A stretch of 64,000 nt of DNA from Desulfobacillus sp041396245 (lineage in GTDB: Bacteria > Pseudomonadota > Gammaproteobacteria > Burkholderiales > Rhodocyclaceae), in contig JAWKYW010000004.1 in the NCBI GenBank assembly GCA_041396245.1, positions 62,001-126,000 on the forward strand. The letters are read 5' to 3'. The first letter of the stretch is position 1, and the number at the start of each line of letters is the position of its first letter. A program made the position numbers and the translations under genes. Below are positions 35,283-43,622 of this stretch, one piece after another. The notes beneath the pieces were generated by a model. That model made no database searches, was not told the DNA's origin, and was given only the letters and a program-made list of their open reading frames with translations.

Positions 35283-36031
35283 CAGGCCGCTTGCTTCCCC
35301 CAGTAGCATTCCCGAACTTCTGGGTCGCTGAGCACTGCATCCGGTTCGCCCTGGCATATGAGTACACCGTCATTGAGGACGCTCAGTCGCTCGATCAGGC
35401 CGATGATCTTCGATATCTTGTGCTCGATGATGACCAGGGTGCAGGTCTGCTTCATTTCGTGCAACAGGCCTACAACATCACCAATCTCGTGATCGCTCAG
35501 GCCGGCAAGCGGTTCATCCAGCAGTAGCACCTTTGGCTTGAGCGAGAGCGCAATGCCGATTTCCAGCATGCGCTTGTCGCCGTAGGAAAGTTCCGAGGTT
35601 CGGATGCCAGCTTTGTGCTGCAGACCCACCCGTTCGAGGGCGATTCGGCATTCCTGGACGATCCTCTCTTTGTGGGCCGAGCCGAAATAAAATCCAAGAG
35701 TGCCAGCTGCCCGGTCTGAGAACCGTCCCGTGGACAAAACTAGATTCTCCCAGACGCTCATCGAGTCGAAGACGGACACCAGTTGGAACGTCCTGGCCAT
35801 CCCCATGCCGACCCGCTCATGCGGCGGCAGCGCAGTGACGTCCTGACCATGAAATTCTATCCGTCCGTCGCTGGGTGGAAGATGACCAGTAAGCATGTTG
35901 AACAAGGTCGACTTTCCGGAGCCGTTCGGACCGATGATTCCATTGGCCTGGCCTTCGGAGAAATGCAAACTGACCTGGTCGACCGCCGTCTGACTGCCGA
36001 AACGCTTGGTTAGTCCGTGGGCAGCAATCAA
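35282..36031 (-). CDS. livG: ABC transporter ATPase LivG
   Basis: ATPase of 249 residues: Walker A GPNGSGKSTLFNMLTG, signature ELSYGDKRMLEIGIAL (an S-Y-G-D variant usual in LivG) and Walker B KVLLLDEPLAGL. The start is probably a TTG at 36031 with GGAG eight bases upstream; no ATG lies near the family N-terminus. It works with LivF as a heterodimer on the LivHM pore. Confidence 0.9.
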   Translation of the reverse strand: MIAAHGLTKRFGSQTAVDQVSLHFSEGQANGIIGPNGSGKSTLFNMLTGHLPPSDGRIEFHGQDVTALPPHERVGMGMARTFQLVSVFDSMSVWENLVLSTGRFSDRAAGTLGFYFGSAHKERIVQECRIALERVGLQHKAGIRTSELSYGDKRMLEIGIALSLKPKVLLLDEPLAGLSDHEIGDVVGLLHEMKQTCTLVIIEHKISKIIGLIERLSVLNDGVLICQGEPDAVLSDPEVRECYWGKQAA

Positions 36032-36116
36032 TTTTCCACTCCTGCATGAAAGCAACAGCAATACGGGGAGAGCGGACGGGCATTCCCGTCCACCTGCTCT
36101 CCCACGCGGTGGTCGA

Positions 36117-37364
36117 TTACCAGCCCAGCGATTTGATGTCCGGCAGGAAGGCGTCGCCAGAATGCGAATCAACAATCCGGCCCCAATGGAACTTGCTGGC
36201 GCGCTTGTCGGCGGGAAGACCCGTGATGATCCAGGCGTTGTATTTGTAGCGTGGCCTGCCGTCCTCCCTCCAAGTAGCCGGCCCCTTGGCCGTGTTGAAG
36301 CCGGGGTTTTTCATGAGCGCGGCGTACATCTTGTCCGGTTCGGCCGATCCTGCCGATTCGATGGCACGAATGATTTCCTTGGCACCGTAATAGGACGTCA
36401 TGATGTACGGATCAGGCGGAACACCGAAGCGCGCCTGGTACTTCTTGACGAATTCCTCGGCCAGCTTGGCTACGTCCGCATCGGCGGTGCCGCTCATGTC
36501 GTGATACCACCACGTTTGGCTATCCACGCCCTCGAGGATTTCGGGAGGAATGCCAACTGCGACCAGGTCGATGATCCAGTTAACAAACAACTTGGTCTTG
36601 GTCTTGAGTCCCATTTCACCGGCTTGCTTGAGCGCCGTGATCAGGTCTTTGCCCCACTGTCCGAAAGCGATCACGTCGGGCTGAAACTCCATGGCCTGAA
36701 TCAACTGCGCCGTCACATCGGCCGCACCAACCGGCGTCCAGATAACCTTGGCCTGAACCTGCGGATGCATCTTGAGGTTTGTCTCGGCACCGGCCCAGGC
36801 ACCCTTGCCATATGCATAGTCCGGCATCAGGAAAACAATGCGCTTCGGCTTATGCTTGGCAACCAGGTAATCGACTGTGCCGCGACCCACCATGCCCGTA
36901 TCTCCGAGAATACCCAGCGCATAGGGGGCCTTGGTGGCCTTGTCGTAGAACTTGTCGGGAACTCCATTGGTGGTCATCAGGAAGAAATTGTGCTTCTTGG
37001 CCTCTTCGTTGAGCGCCATCGAGACATGGGCGAAAGTGCCTCCCTGGATGATCTTGACGCCGCCGGTTCGCACCATTTCCGTGGCGCGTGAAATGGCGAC
37101 CGCAGGCTTGGTCTCGTCGTCGCGCTGCACCACCTCGATCTTCATTTTCTTGCCGCCGACATTCACGCCGCCGCCGGCATTAGCCTCGTCAAATGCCATC
37201 TGCGCTGCTTCGGCCTGCTTGGGGCCGAGCACCGATCCGGCGCCCGTCATCGAGTAAAGGACGCCAATCTTTATCGTGTCTGCGGCATGGGCAACATTTC
37301 CTACCAGCGTCAACATGCCGAATCCGGCGGCCGCCAGTATGGTTTTTCGCACTGCATGAATCAT
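36117..37364 (-). CDS. livK: Periplasmic substrate-binding protein LivK-like
   Basis: Binding protein of 415 residues with a signal peptide ending VGNVAHA and a type I periplasmic fold: DTIKIGVLYSMTGAGSVLGPKQAEAAQMAFDEANAGGGVNVGGKK. The family is broad and includes proteins for aromatic acids and short carboxylates. As the first gene of the transporter run it is set for higher expression. The start is ambiguous between ATGs at 37370 and 37364; GGAGG upstream suits 37364. Confidence 0.87.
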   Translation of the reverse strand: MIHAVRKTILAAAGFGMLTLVGNVAHAADTIKIGVLYSMTGAGSVLGPKQAEAAQMAFDEANAGGGVNVGGKKMKIEVVQRDDETKPAVAISRATEMVRTGGVKIIQGGTFAHVSMALNEEAKKHNFFLMTTNGVPDKFYDKATKAPYALGILGDTGMVGRGTVDYLVAKHKPKRIVFLMPDYAYGKGAWAGAETNLKMHPQVQAKVIWTPVGAADVTAQLIQAMEFQPDVIAFGQWGKDLITALKQAGEMGLKTKTKLFVNWIIDLVAVGIPPEILEGVDSQTWWYHDMSGTADADVAKLAEEFVKKYQARFGVPPDPYIMTSYYGAKEIIRAIESAGSAEPDKMYAALMKNPGFNTAKGPATWREDGRPRYKYNAWIITGLPADKRASKFHWGRIVDSHSGDAFLPDIKSLGW

Positions 37365-37688
37365 GGTCATCTCCTCCATGGATAAGGACTGGACATCCTT
37401 CTTTTTTCAGCCTCGGCGCCCGGCCTGAACCTCGTGCTGAGCATCGCGGGTTTTCGACCCAGCCGGATTCGGCATGCGCCAGAACCGTTCCGGATGGTAC
37501 ATTGAAATCATATTACCCAACCAATTTCCGGTTGTTGCGATTTCGTGCCGATACTGCGACGAATACGCAATTATCCTGAATATTGATCCTCCGATTGATT
37601 CAGTTCGGTCACTCTTGACGGCAAGCGAATCGTTTTTCGATCAGCCCCACGGTTGCCGGACCCGGCCAGCTACCGGATCCTGGGAAAG
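37365..37688. other. Gap between livK and the moaD-like gene
   Basis: About 320 bases, AT-richer than the surroundings. It must hold the liv promoter and the 3' end of the sulfur-transfer operon. A partial AAAGTCAG motif (37685-37692) touches the stop of the moaD-like gene. An imperfect inverted repeat with arms CAACC/GGTTG lies at about 37518-37536. No gene seen. Confidence 0.4.
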
Positions 37689-37940
37689 TCAGCCGCCGAA
37701 TGCGGGGTGTATCCAGCGGACTTCGTCGCCTTCCTTGACCGGCGTGGTTTCATATTCCTGCGGTGCGACCACCTTACCATTGACCAGATAGCTGATGTGG
37801 TCGTCGCCCGTCCGTTGCCTGATCGCCTTCAGCATGGGGTCGTCCGCCGTAGTTGAGCGGACCAAGCGCACCACATCGATCAGCGAAGCCTGGTCGGATA
37901 ATTCCTGTTCGCGGTTATTGATCCTGATCTTCATAATCAT
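37689..37940 (-). CDS. ThiS/MoaD-like sulfur carrier protein
   Basis: Protein of 83 residues with a beta-grasp fold ending in the required diglycine (…RWIHPAFGG). The C-terminal glycine is adenylated and thiocarboxylated by an E1-like partner, encoded immediately upstream with overlapping TGATG. Members serve molybdopterin, thiamin or other sulfur insertions. Here, next to an AOR gene, a MoaD-like role in tungsto/molybdopterin is the best guess, though ThiS-like use cannot be excluded. Confidence 0.82.
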   Translation of the reverse strand: MIMKIRINNREQELSDQASLIDVVRLVRSTTADDPMLKAIRQRTGDDHISYLVNGKVVAPQEYETTPVKEGDEVRWIHPAFGG

Positions 37941-38971
37941 CAAGCTCCCAGATAGCGCGCATAAAGCGCCCTGGCCACTGAAAGGTCGGATATCCCCTTG
38001 ACCAGGACGCGCCCATCCCTGAAAACGACCAGTTTGCAGTCATAGGCCATGAACTCCAGCAGATAGCCGTTATTGCTCACGCGCCCTGCGGCGGCGAGGG
38101 TGCGTTGCAGGGCCTCGAGGTCGATATGGGTCGGCTCGGGGGGCGATATCTGAACCATGTCGCGACCGCACAGCCGCAACGCCCGGCTCGTCCTGCCTTG
38201 GTCAAGAAAGGTGTATTCCCGCCGGACACACGCGGGGCAATCGTCGCGCCGTTTCAAATCGATGACCTGGAACTGCATCTGCCAAGGGGCGACCGATAGA
38301 ACCCCCGGCGTTGGAGTTGCACCGGCCAGTATTTTCAATGCTTCGGTTGTTTGCAACGCGGCCACCAGCGACGGTACGGTTGCAAGCACGCCCAGCGTGT
38401 CGCACGTAGGCATGTTGCCTGGTGCGGGCGGTTCCGGATAGAGGCATCGGAAACAAGGTCCGGCCGCGGGCATTATGCTCATGACCAGGCCACGCACACC
38501 GACCACGCCTCCATAAATCCAGGGTATCCCCCGCTTGAGGCAGGCGTCGTTGATCACATATCGCGTTTCGGCATTGTCGGTGCCGTCAAGCACCAGATCC
38601 ACGTCACGTATAAATTCCTCGATGTTGTCCGGTCCCGCATCGGCAACAATCGCGTCGAGGACGATGCTGGAATTGATGCGTGCCAGCTTTCGTCTGGCCG
38701 CTTCCGCCTTCGGCAGCCTTTCGGCCACATCGTCCTCGTCGAAAAGCGCCTGCCGCTGCAAATTGCTCAGGTCGACGAAATCACGATCGACGATGCGCAG
38801 CGAACCCACTCCGGCCCTGGCTGCCAGCGATGCAATCGCTGCACCGAGCGCGCCGCATCCGACGATCAGAATGCGCGAAGACAGCAACCGCTCCTGCCCT
38901 CTGCGACCCAGCTCGGGCAGACGGCAATGGCGCGAATAGCGCGCATCGATTGCGTCTTTGAAGTCCGGCAT
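37940..38971 (-). CDS. MoeB/ThiF-family adenylyltransferase
   Basis: E1-like enzyme of 343 residues that activates the sulfur carrier. It has the nucleotide motif VGCGALGAAIASLAARAGVG, a conserved arginine segment (NLQRQALF), zinc-ligand pairs CFRC and CPAC, and the candidate catalytic cysteine in MPTCDTLGVLA. A C-terminal segment of about 90 residues beyond the core is not a rhodanese domain, so sulfur must come from elsewhere; the adjacent cysteine desulfurase fits. TGATG overlaps join it to both neighbours. Confidence 0.87.
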   Translation of the reverse strand: MPDFKDAIDARYSRHCRLPELGRRGQERLLSSRILIVGCGALGAAIASLAARAGVGSLRIVDRDFVDLSNLQRQALFDEDDVAERLPKAEAARRKLARINSSIVLDAIVADAGPDNIEEFIRDVDLVLDGTDNAETRYVINDACLKRGIPWIYGGVVGVRGLVMSIMPAAGPCFRCLYPEPPAPGNMPTCDTLGVLATVPSLVAALQTTEALKILAGATPTPGVLSVAPWQMQFQVIDLKRRDDCPACVRREYTFLDQGRTSRALRLCGRDMVQISPPEPTHIDLEALQRTLAAAGRVSNNGYLLEFMAYDCKLVVFRDGRVLVKGISDLSVARALYARYLGA

Positions 38972-40116
38972 CACGAACGCGCCTCGCGAAGGGAACGAAC
39001 GGCTTCGGCAACCGCCCCGATCGTAAAGTCGATTTCTTCCCGGGTTGTTTCCATGCCCAACGAAAAGCGCAATGAGCCGGCCGCGCCTTCCTGGTCAAGC
39101 CCCATCGCCGAAAGGACATGGGACGGCTTGCCGGTGCCGGACGAGCAGGCGGATCCGTTCGACGCCGCCACGCCGATAACATCCAGCATCATGGCCAGGG
39201 AAGCGCCATCGACACCTTCGAAACCGAGACTCAGGGTGTTGGGGAGCCGCTCAAGGCCATGGCCGTTGCGATAGGTTCCGGCCACTTGTTCGAGAATCGC
39301 CCTTTCGAGCCGGTCGCGCAAGGCAGCCATGCGGCTGCCCGCCTGTTCCAACTCGTTCCTCGCCAAGGCGCAGGCGCGACCGAACCCCACTATTCCCGGC
39401 ACGTTGAGCGTGCCGGCCCGCCGCCCATATTCTTGTGCGCCGCCATAACTGCGTGGCTTGATCGATATCCCTTTCCTGACATACAAGGCGCCAATGCCCG
39501 GCGGCCCGCCGATCTTGTGAGCCGAAAGCGAAAGCATGTCCGCCCCAAGGGCTTTGACATCGAGATGAATGCGGCCGGCGGCCTGGACTGCATCCGTATG
39601 CACGCAAGCACCTCTTGTACGGGCTATGCCGGCTATATCCGATAGGGGCTGCAAAGTCCCGACCTCGTTGTTCGCCAGCATGACACTTACCAGCGCAACA
39701 TCTTCCCCGATCGAGCGCGCTGCTTCTTCCGGACGGCATCTGCCATCGGCATCGACGCCCATGCGCCGTACCGGCGTTCCCGCCTGTTCCAGTTCGCGAG
39801 CCGCTTCCAATATCGCGGGATGCTCGATAGCCGTCGTGACTAGCCCGCGACGCGATCCCTTGCCGCCCTCCAGGTAGCCGAACAGGGCGAGGTTGTCCGC
39901 TTCCGTGCCGCCGCTCGTAAAAACGATTTCCTGCGGTTTGGCGCCGATCAGGGCGGCAACCTCCGCGCGCGCCGTCTCAACCGCGTGCGAGGCTTTCTGC
40001 CCGTACCAATGCAGGCTCGCCGGATTGCCCCAGCATTCGCCTAGGAATGGCATCATCGCATCGCGCACCTCGACCCGGAGCGGAGCAGTCGCGTTGTAAT
40101 CAAGATATACCCGCAT
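38971..40116 (-). CDS. Cysteine desulfurase, NifS/IscS-like
   Basis: PLP enzyme of 381 residues that takes sulfur from cysteine. The PLP lysine is in LSLSAHKIGGPPG and the persulfide cysteine is in SNGSACSSGTGKPSHVL, a short loop as in group I (NifS/IscS) enzymes. The start ATG at 40116 is chosen because MRVYLDYNATAPL is the family N-terminus. It is the first gene of the operon with the E1-like enzyme and the carrier. No iscU or iscR is nearby, which points to carrier thiolation rather than general Fe-S assembly. Confidence 0.9.
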   Translation of the reverse strand: MRVYLDYNATAPLRVEVRDAMMPFLGECWGNPASLHWYGQKASHAVETARAEVAALIGAKPQEIVFTSGGTEADNLALFGYLEGGKGSRRGLVTTAIEHPAILEAARELEQAGTPVRRMGVDADGRCRPEEAARSIGEDVALVSVMLANNEVGTLQPLSDIAGIARTRGACVHTDAVQAAGRIHLDVKALGADMLSLSAHKIGGPPGIGALYVRKGISIKPRSYGGAQEYGRRAGTLNVPGIVGFGRACALARNELEQAGSRMAALRDRLERAILEQVAGTYRNGHGLERLPNTLSLGFEGVDGASLAMMLDVIGVAASNGSACSSGTGKPSHVLSAMGLDQEGAAGSLRFSLGMETTREEIDFTIGAVAEAVRSLREARS

Positions 40117-40328
40117 GTCGAAATCAATGATAACCCGGCAATATCGCCCTATGCACAAGGGAAAAATATTCCTCAATCGTTGCTCGGTATCCGTATTTTT
40201 CTGATGTTTATTGCTTTGTCCAGGGCTTGTCGCTGCAACAACGCAATACCAGATCATCCGCGCGGGCTTAGAATCGAAAATGGTCTAAATTGAGTGGCTT
40301 GAACAACTACCGGAGGCAAAATCAAAAA
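40117..40328. promoter_or_regulatory. Divergent promoter region between nifS-like and BKACE genes
   Basis: This interval must drive the sulfur-transfer operon leftward and the BKACE-AOR operon rightward. A palindrome with arms GGAA and TTCC (GGAAAAATATTCC, about 40159-40171) lies close to the desulfurase start. It is AT-rich as Lrp-type sites are, but is not a demonstrated site. Confidence 0.45.
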
Positions 40329-41294
40329 ATGGAGACAAGAGAAGACACTTGGGATTACCGCAATCCCTATGAATGGATGGCGCGGGTCAAGAACAGCTCC
40401 TTCTCTCCGGTCATCATCCAGGCCGCCATCACAGGGGGCTTCCACGGCAAGGAAGCCAACCCCAATCTGCCCGAGACGGCAGAGGAACAGGCCGACGCAA
40501 CTTTCGAGGCCTATAAGGCAGGCGCCAGCGTGGTGCATGTGCATGCTCGCGATCCGAAGAATCTCGCACAGGCGACGCGCAGCCCGGACGATTATTCGCG
40601 AGTCAATCGATTGATCCGCGAGCGCTGCCCGGACATCATCATCAACAACAGCACGGGCGGCGGGCCGACTCTCACGGCGGAGGAACGCATGTCCGGGCTT
40701 TTTGCCGACCCAAGGCCCGACATGGCCAGCCTGAATCCCGGGCCTTTCATGCTCCGCTTTACCCAGGCGGAACGTCCCGAGCAGTTCGCGCACCCGCGCG
40801 GGGCGAAAAAGATGGACATGACCATGCCCATCACCTATGGGGAAGTGGATTTGATGGCGGATACCATGCGCGAGAAGGGCATCCGCCCGGAAATAGAGCT
40901 GTTCCATCCGGGCCACTACTGGGTAGTCAACGAACTGATCCGCAACGGGAAAATAACCCCTCCGTATTTCATCCAGTTCGTTCTGGGATTCCAGACCTCT
41001 ATCTACCCGACTCCCGCGAACGTTCTGAACCTCATTAACGAACTGCCACCGCAATCCCATTTCCTGATGTCGGGCGTGGGGGTTTTCCAGGTGCCCATGA
41101 CGGCGCTGGCAATCATCCTCGGCGGCCATGTCAGGGTGGGGCTGGAGGACAATCTCTACCTGCGCCGTGGCGAACGTGCGGCGAGCAGCGCGCAGCTGGT
41201 GCAACGTGCAGTTCGCATGGCGCATGACATGAATCGTGAGGTGGCGACCCCCGCCCAGGCTCGCAAGATGCTGGGCTTGCCGCCGGCGTCCTAG
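40329..41294 (+). CDS. BKACE (DUF849) beta-keto acid cleavage enzyme
   Basis: Protein of 321 residues with the family's zinc-site signature VVHVHARDP, INNSTGGG, the SLNPGPF segment and VRVGLEDNLYL. Known BKACEs cleave a beta-keto acid with acetyl-CoA to give acetoacetate and a new acyl-CoA; the substrate differs between subgroups and cannot be read here. The start is ATG 40329 with GGAGG 12 bases upstream; an upstream in-frame TTG (40290) would place that GGAGG inside the gene. It heads the cluster with the AOR. Confidence 0.87.
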   Translation: METREDTWDYRNPYEWMARVKNSSFSPVIIQAAITGGFHGKEANPNLPETAEEQADATFEAYKAGASVVHVHARDPKNLAQATRSPDDYSRVNRLIRERCPDIIINNSTGGGPTLTAEERMSGLFADPRPDMASLNPGPFMLRFTQAERPEQFAHPRGAKKMDMTMPITYGEVDLMADTMREKGIRPEIELFHPGHYWVVNELIRNGKITPPYFIQFVLGFQTSIYPTPANVLNLINELPPQSHFLMSGVGVFQVPMTALAIILGGHVRVGLEDNLYLRRGERAASSAQLVQRAVRMAHDMNREVATPAQARKMLGLPPAS

Positions 41295-41374
41295 TCGCGA
41301 CAGAATGCACGGGCAGCTGACATGAAGCCGGACCCTCGATGTCCGGATAACTGGTAAGTCATCGGAGGCGGACA

Positions 41375-43249
41375 ATGAAAGGTGTTTGGAACAAGGTGTT
41401 GAAGGTCGATCTGACGGCAGGAACCTCGGTCATCGAGCGGGTTCCCGACCATGTCTACGAATATTTCCTGGGTGGGGCCGGTCTCGCCGCCTATTATTTG
41501 TGGAAGGAGTGTCCGGCCGGCACGACCGCTTTCGACCCGGAAAACAGGCTGACCTTCGCTGTCGGGCCGCTGCAGGGCTTGCGGCAAAGCGGCGCTGCAA
41601 AATGGAGCGCGGCTGCCATCTCACCTTCGATAAACATGAACGCCGACTCGGGCGCCACTGCCGCCTTCGGCAGCGTCCTGAAGCAGGCGGGGCTTGATGC
41701 AATCGTGATGCATGGCCGCGCCAACCGGCCGGTTTATATCGTCGTGGACAACGACCGCGTGGAAATCAAGGATGCCTCGGCGCTGTGGGGCAAGGATGCT
41801 TACGAGGCACACGATGCCATCCGTGCCTTGGAAGGCGACCGATTCGAAGTTGCAACCATCGGCCAGGCCGGCGAGCGCCTGGTGCGCTATGCGAGCATCC
41901 AGACGGGCAAGAAATCATTTGTCGGACGCTGCGGCCTGGGCGCCGTGATGGGTTCGAAGAACCTCAAGGGAGTGGCCGTCACCGGCAATCAGGTCTGTCC
42001 TCTGCACGATCAGAAAGCCGCAGACAAGGCGTCGACCGAAGCGAATGCGCGCATGGTTGCCATCGACATGTCGAAGCCCGAGGAATTCCGCATCAAGCGG
42101 CTCGGCACAGCGATGGCCACGGCGCTTTTCGCACCGCAGGGAAACCTGCCGATCAAGAACTATCGCGAGGCCGATTTTCCCGAGGGTGTCGCCAAGCTGG
42201 GCGGAATGCCGTATGTCGAGCAGCTCAACGCAGAACCGTGGCCCTGTCGCGGTTGCGTCATCCAGTGCCACAACCACGTCACCGTGGAGCATGAAAAGTA
42301 CGGCTATGTCGGCAAGGGCCCCGAGTACGAATCCTTCGCAATGATGGGTTTCAACGTCATGATCGACGACATGAAGGCGGTGGCCTATGCCGGCGAACTC
42401 GCCAATAAATACTGCATGGACACAATTTCGCTCGGCGGCGTGCTGGCGTGGGCTTTCGAGTCCTACGAAAAGGGCCTGATTGGCAAGGACGACTGCTATG
42501 GGCTGGACCTCGAATGGGGCAATGCCGACGCGATGGTGGAGTTGACGAAGAAGATCGGCGAGCGTGCCGAGGGGCTCGGTCACCTGCTCGGGGAGGGCAC
42601 GGCCATAGCGTCCAGGACGCTCGGCGGCGGCTCCCAGGATTGGGCGGTGCAGATGAAAGGCCAGGAAATCGCCGCGCACAACTGGCGCGCCCAATACATC
42701 TCCGCTCTGAATTACTGCACCGGGGTGGCCGCGGGACCGAACCATGAACGAGGCAACTCCCAGCATATCTGGGTCGGCCACATCCTCCTGCCAGAATGGG
42801 GCATCGATCACGTCGAGAACGAGGAGCGATGGTCATGGGACAAGGCTGCCGACCGCAATGCCAAATTCCATGATTATTGCAACCTGATCAACTCCGCCGT
42901 GCATTGCAAATTCATGGAGTTTCGCGGCTATACGCTTACCGATCTGCAAAAGACAATCAATGCCGCAACCGGCCTGGATTGGACGATGGACGATATGCGC
43001 CGCTGCGGAGATCGCATCACGAACCTGCAGAAGCTGCTGAACATGCGCTACGGCTGGAAGAAATCCGATGATTTCAACTATCCGAAGCGCTTCATGGAGC
43101 CCGTCTCCACCGGTCCCGCAGCCGGCCGCATTCCGCTCGGACTCGATGAAGCCATCCTGGATTACTACAACTGCCGGGGCTGGAGCAGCGATGGCAAGCC
43201 AACGCCTGAAACACTGCACAATCTCGGCCTGCAGGAATATGCAGCCTGA
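41375..43249 (+). CDS. Aldehyde:ferredoxin oxidoreductase family tungsten/molybdenum enzyme
   Basis: Protein of 624 residues. The N-terminal AOR domain (LGGAGLAAYYLW, GPLQGLRQSGAAKWSAAAISP, GLGAVMGSKNLKGVAV) binds two pterins. The [4Fe-4S] ligands are C291, C294 and C298 (PCRGCVIQC), plus C502 or C511 in HDYCNLINSAVHC. The family includes aldehyde oxidoreductases and the BamB subunit of benzoyl-CoA reductase; the subgroup is uncertain. A ferredoxin and an NADP-ferredoxin reductase follow directly, suggesting a self-contained electron chain. Homologues of this size are typical of anaerobes; a betaproteobacterial host is less usual. A GGAGG precedes the ATG. Confidence 0.9.
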   Translation: MKGVWNKVLKVDLTAGTSVIERVPDHVYEYFLGGAGLAAYYLWKECPAGTTAFDPENRLTFAVGPLQGLRQSGAAKWSAAAISPSINMNADSGATAAFGSVLKQAGLDAIVMHGRANRPVYIVVDNDRVEIKDASALWGKDAYEAHDAIRALEGDRFEVATIGQAGERLVRYASIQTGKKSFVGRCGLGAVMGSKNLKGVAVTGNQVCPLHDQKAADKASTEANARMVAIDMSKPEEFRIKRLGTAMATALFAPQGNLPIKNYREADFPEGVAKLGGMPYVEQLNAEPWPCRGCVIQCHNHVTVEHEKYGYVGKGPEYESFAMMGFNVMIDDMKAVAYAGELANKYCMDTISLGGVLAWAFESYEKGLIGKDDCYGLDLEWGNADAMVELTKKIGERAEGLGHLLGEGTAIASRTLGGGSQDWAVQMKGQEIAAHNWRAQYISALNYCTGVAAGPNHERGNSQHIWVGHILLPEWGIDHVENEERWSWDKAADRNAKFHDYCNLINSAVHCKFMEFRGYTLTDLQKTINAATGLDWTMDDMRRCGDRITNLQKLLNMRYGWKKSDDFNYPKRFMEPVSTGPAAGRIPLGLDEAILDYYNCRGWSSDGKPTPETLHNLGLQEYAA

Positions 43250-43295
43250 CAAGACACCGACAAAGCAAACCCTCTGCTAGTACTGGACATAAACG

Positions 43296-43601
43296 ATGGC
43301 AACCTTAGTCACTGACAATTGCGACCTGTGCCGCTTCACCGACTGCGTGACCGTCTGCCCGATGGTCTGTTTTCACGCCGACGACAAAATGCTCTATATC
43401 GATCCGGTGGTATGCATCGATTGCGGAGCCTGCATTCCCGTTTGCCCGGTTCGTGCGATTTATGAAGTCAAAAATCTGCCGCCCGACAAGCATCACTGGA
43501 TCGCCATCAACGCCGAGCGTTCCGCCGCATTGCCGCTGATTACCGATAAGTCACAACCCTTGCCGGGCGCGCTCGAGCGCAAGAAGCAGCTGGGTTTCTG
43601 A
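43296..43601 (+). CDS. FdxA-like ferredoxin
   Basis: Ferredoxin of 101 residues. Cysteines C9, C17, C50 and C21, C40, C43, C46 match the 7Fe (FdxA) pattern with one [3Fe-4S] and one [4Fe-4S] cluster; C12 is also present, so two [4Fe-4S] clusters cannot be excluded. It is placed between the AOR and the reductase genes and is the likely electron carrier for both. Confidence 0.88.
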   Translation: MATLVTDNCDLCRFTDCVTVCPMVCFHADDKMLYIDPVVCIDCGACIPVCPVRAIYEVKNLPPDKHHWIAINAERSAALPLITDKSQPLPGALERKKQLGF

Positions 43602-43622
43602 GACATCGGCGGGAGGTAAAGC

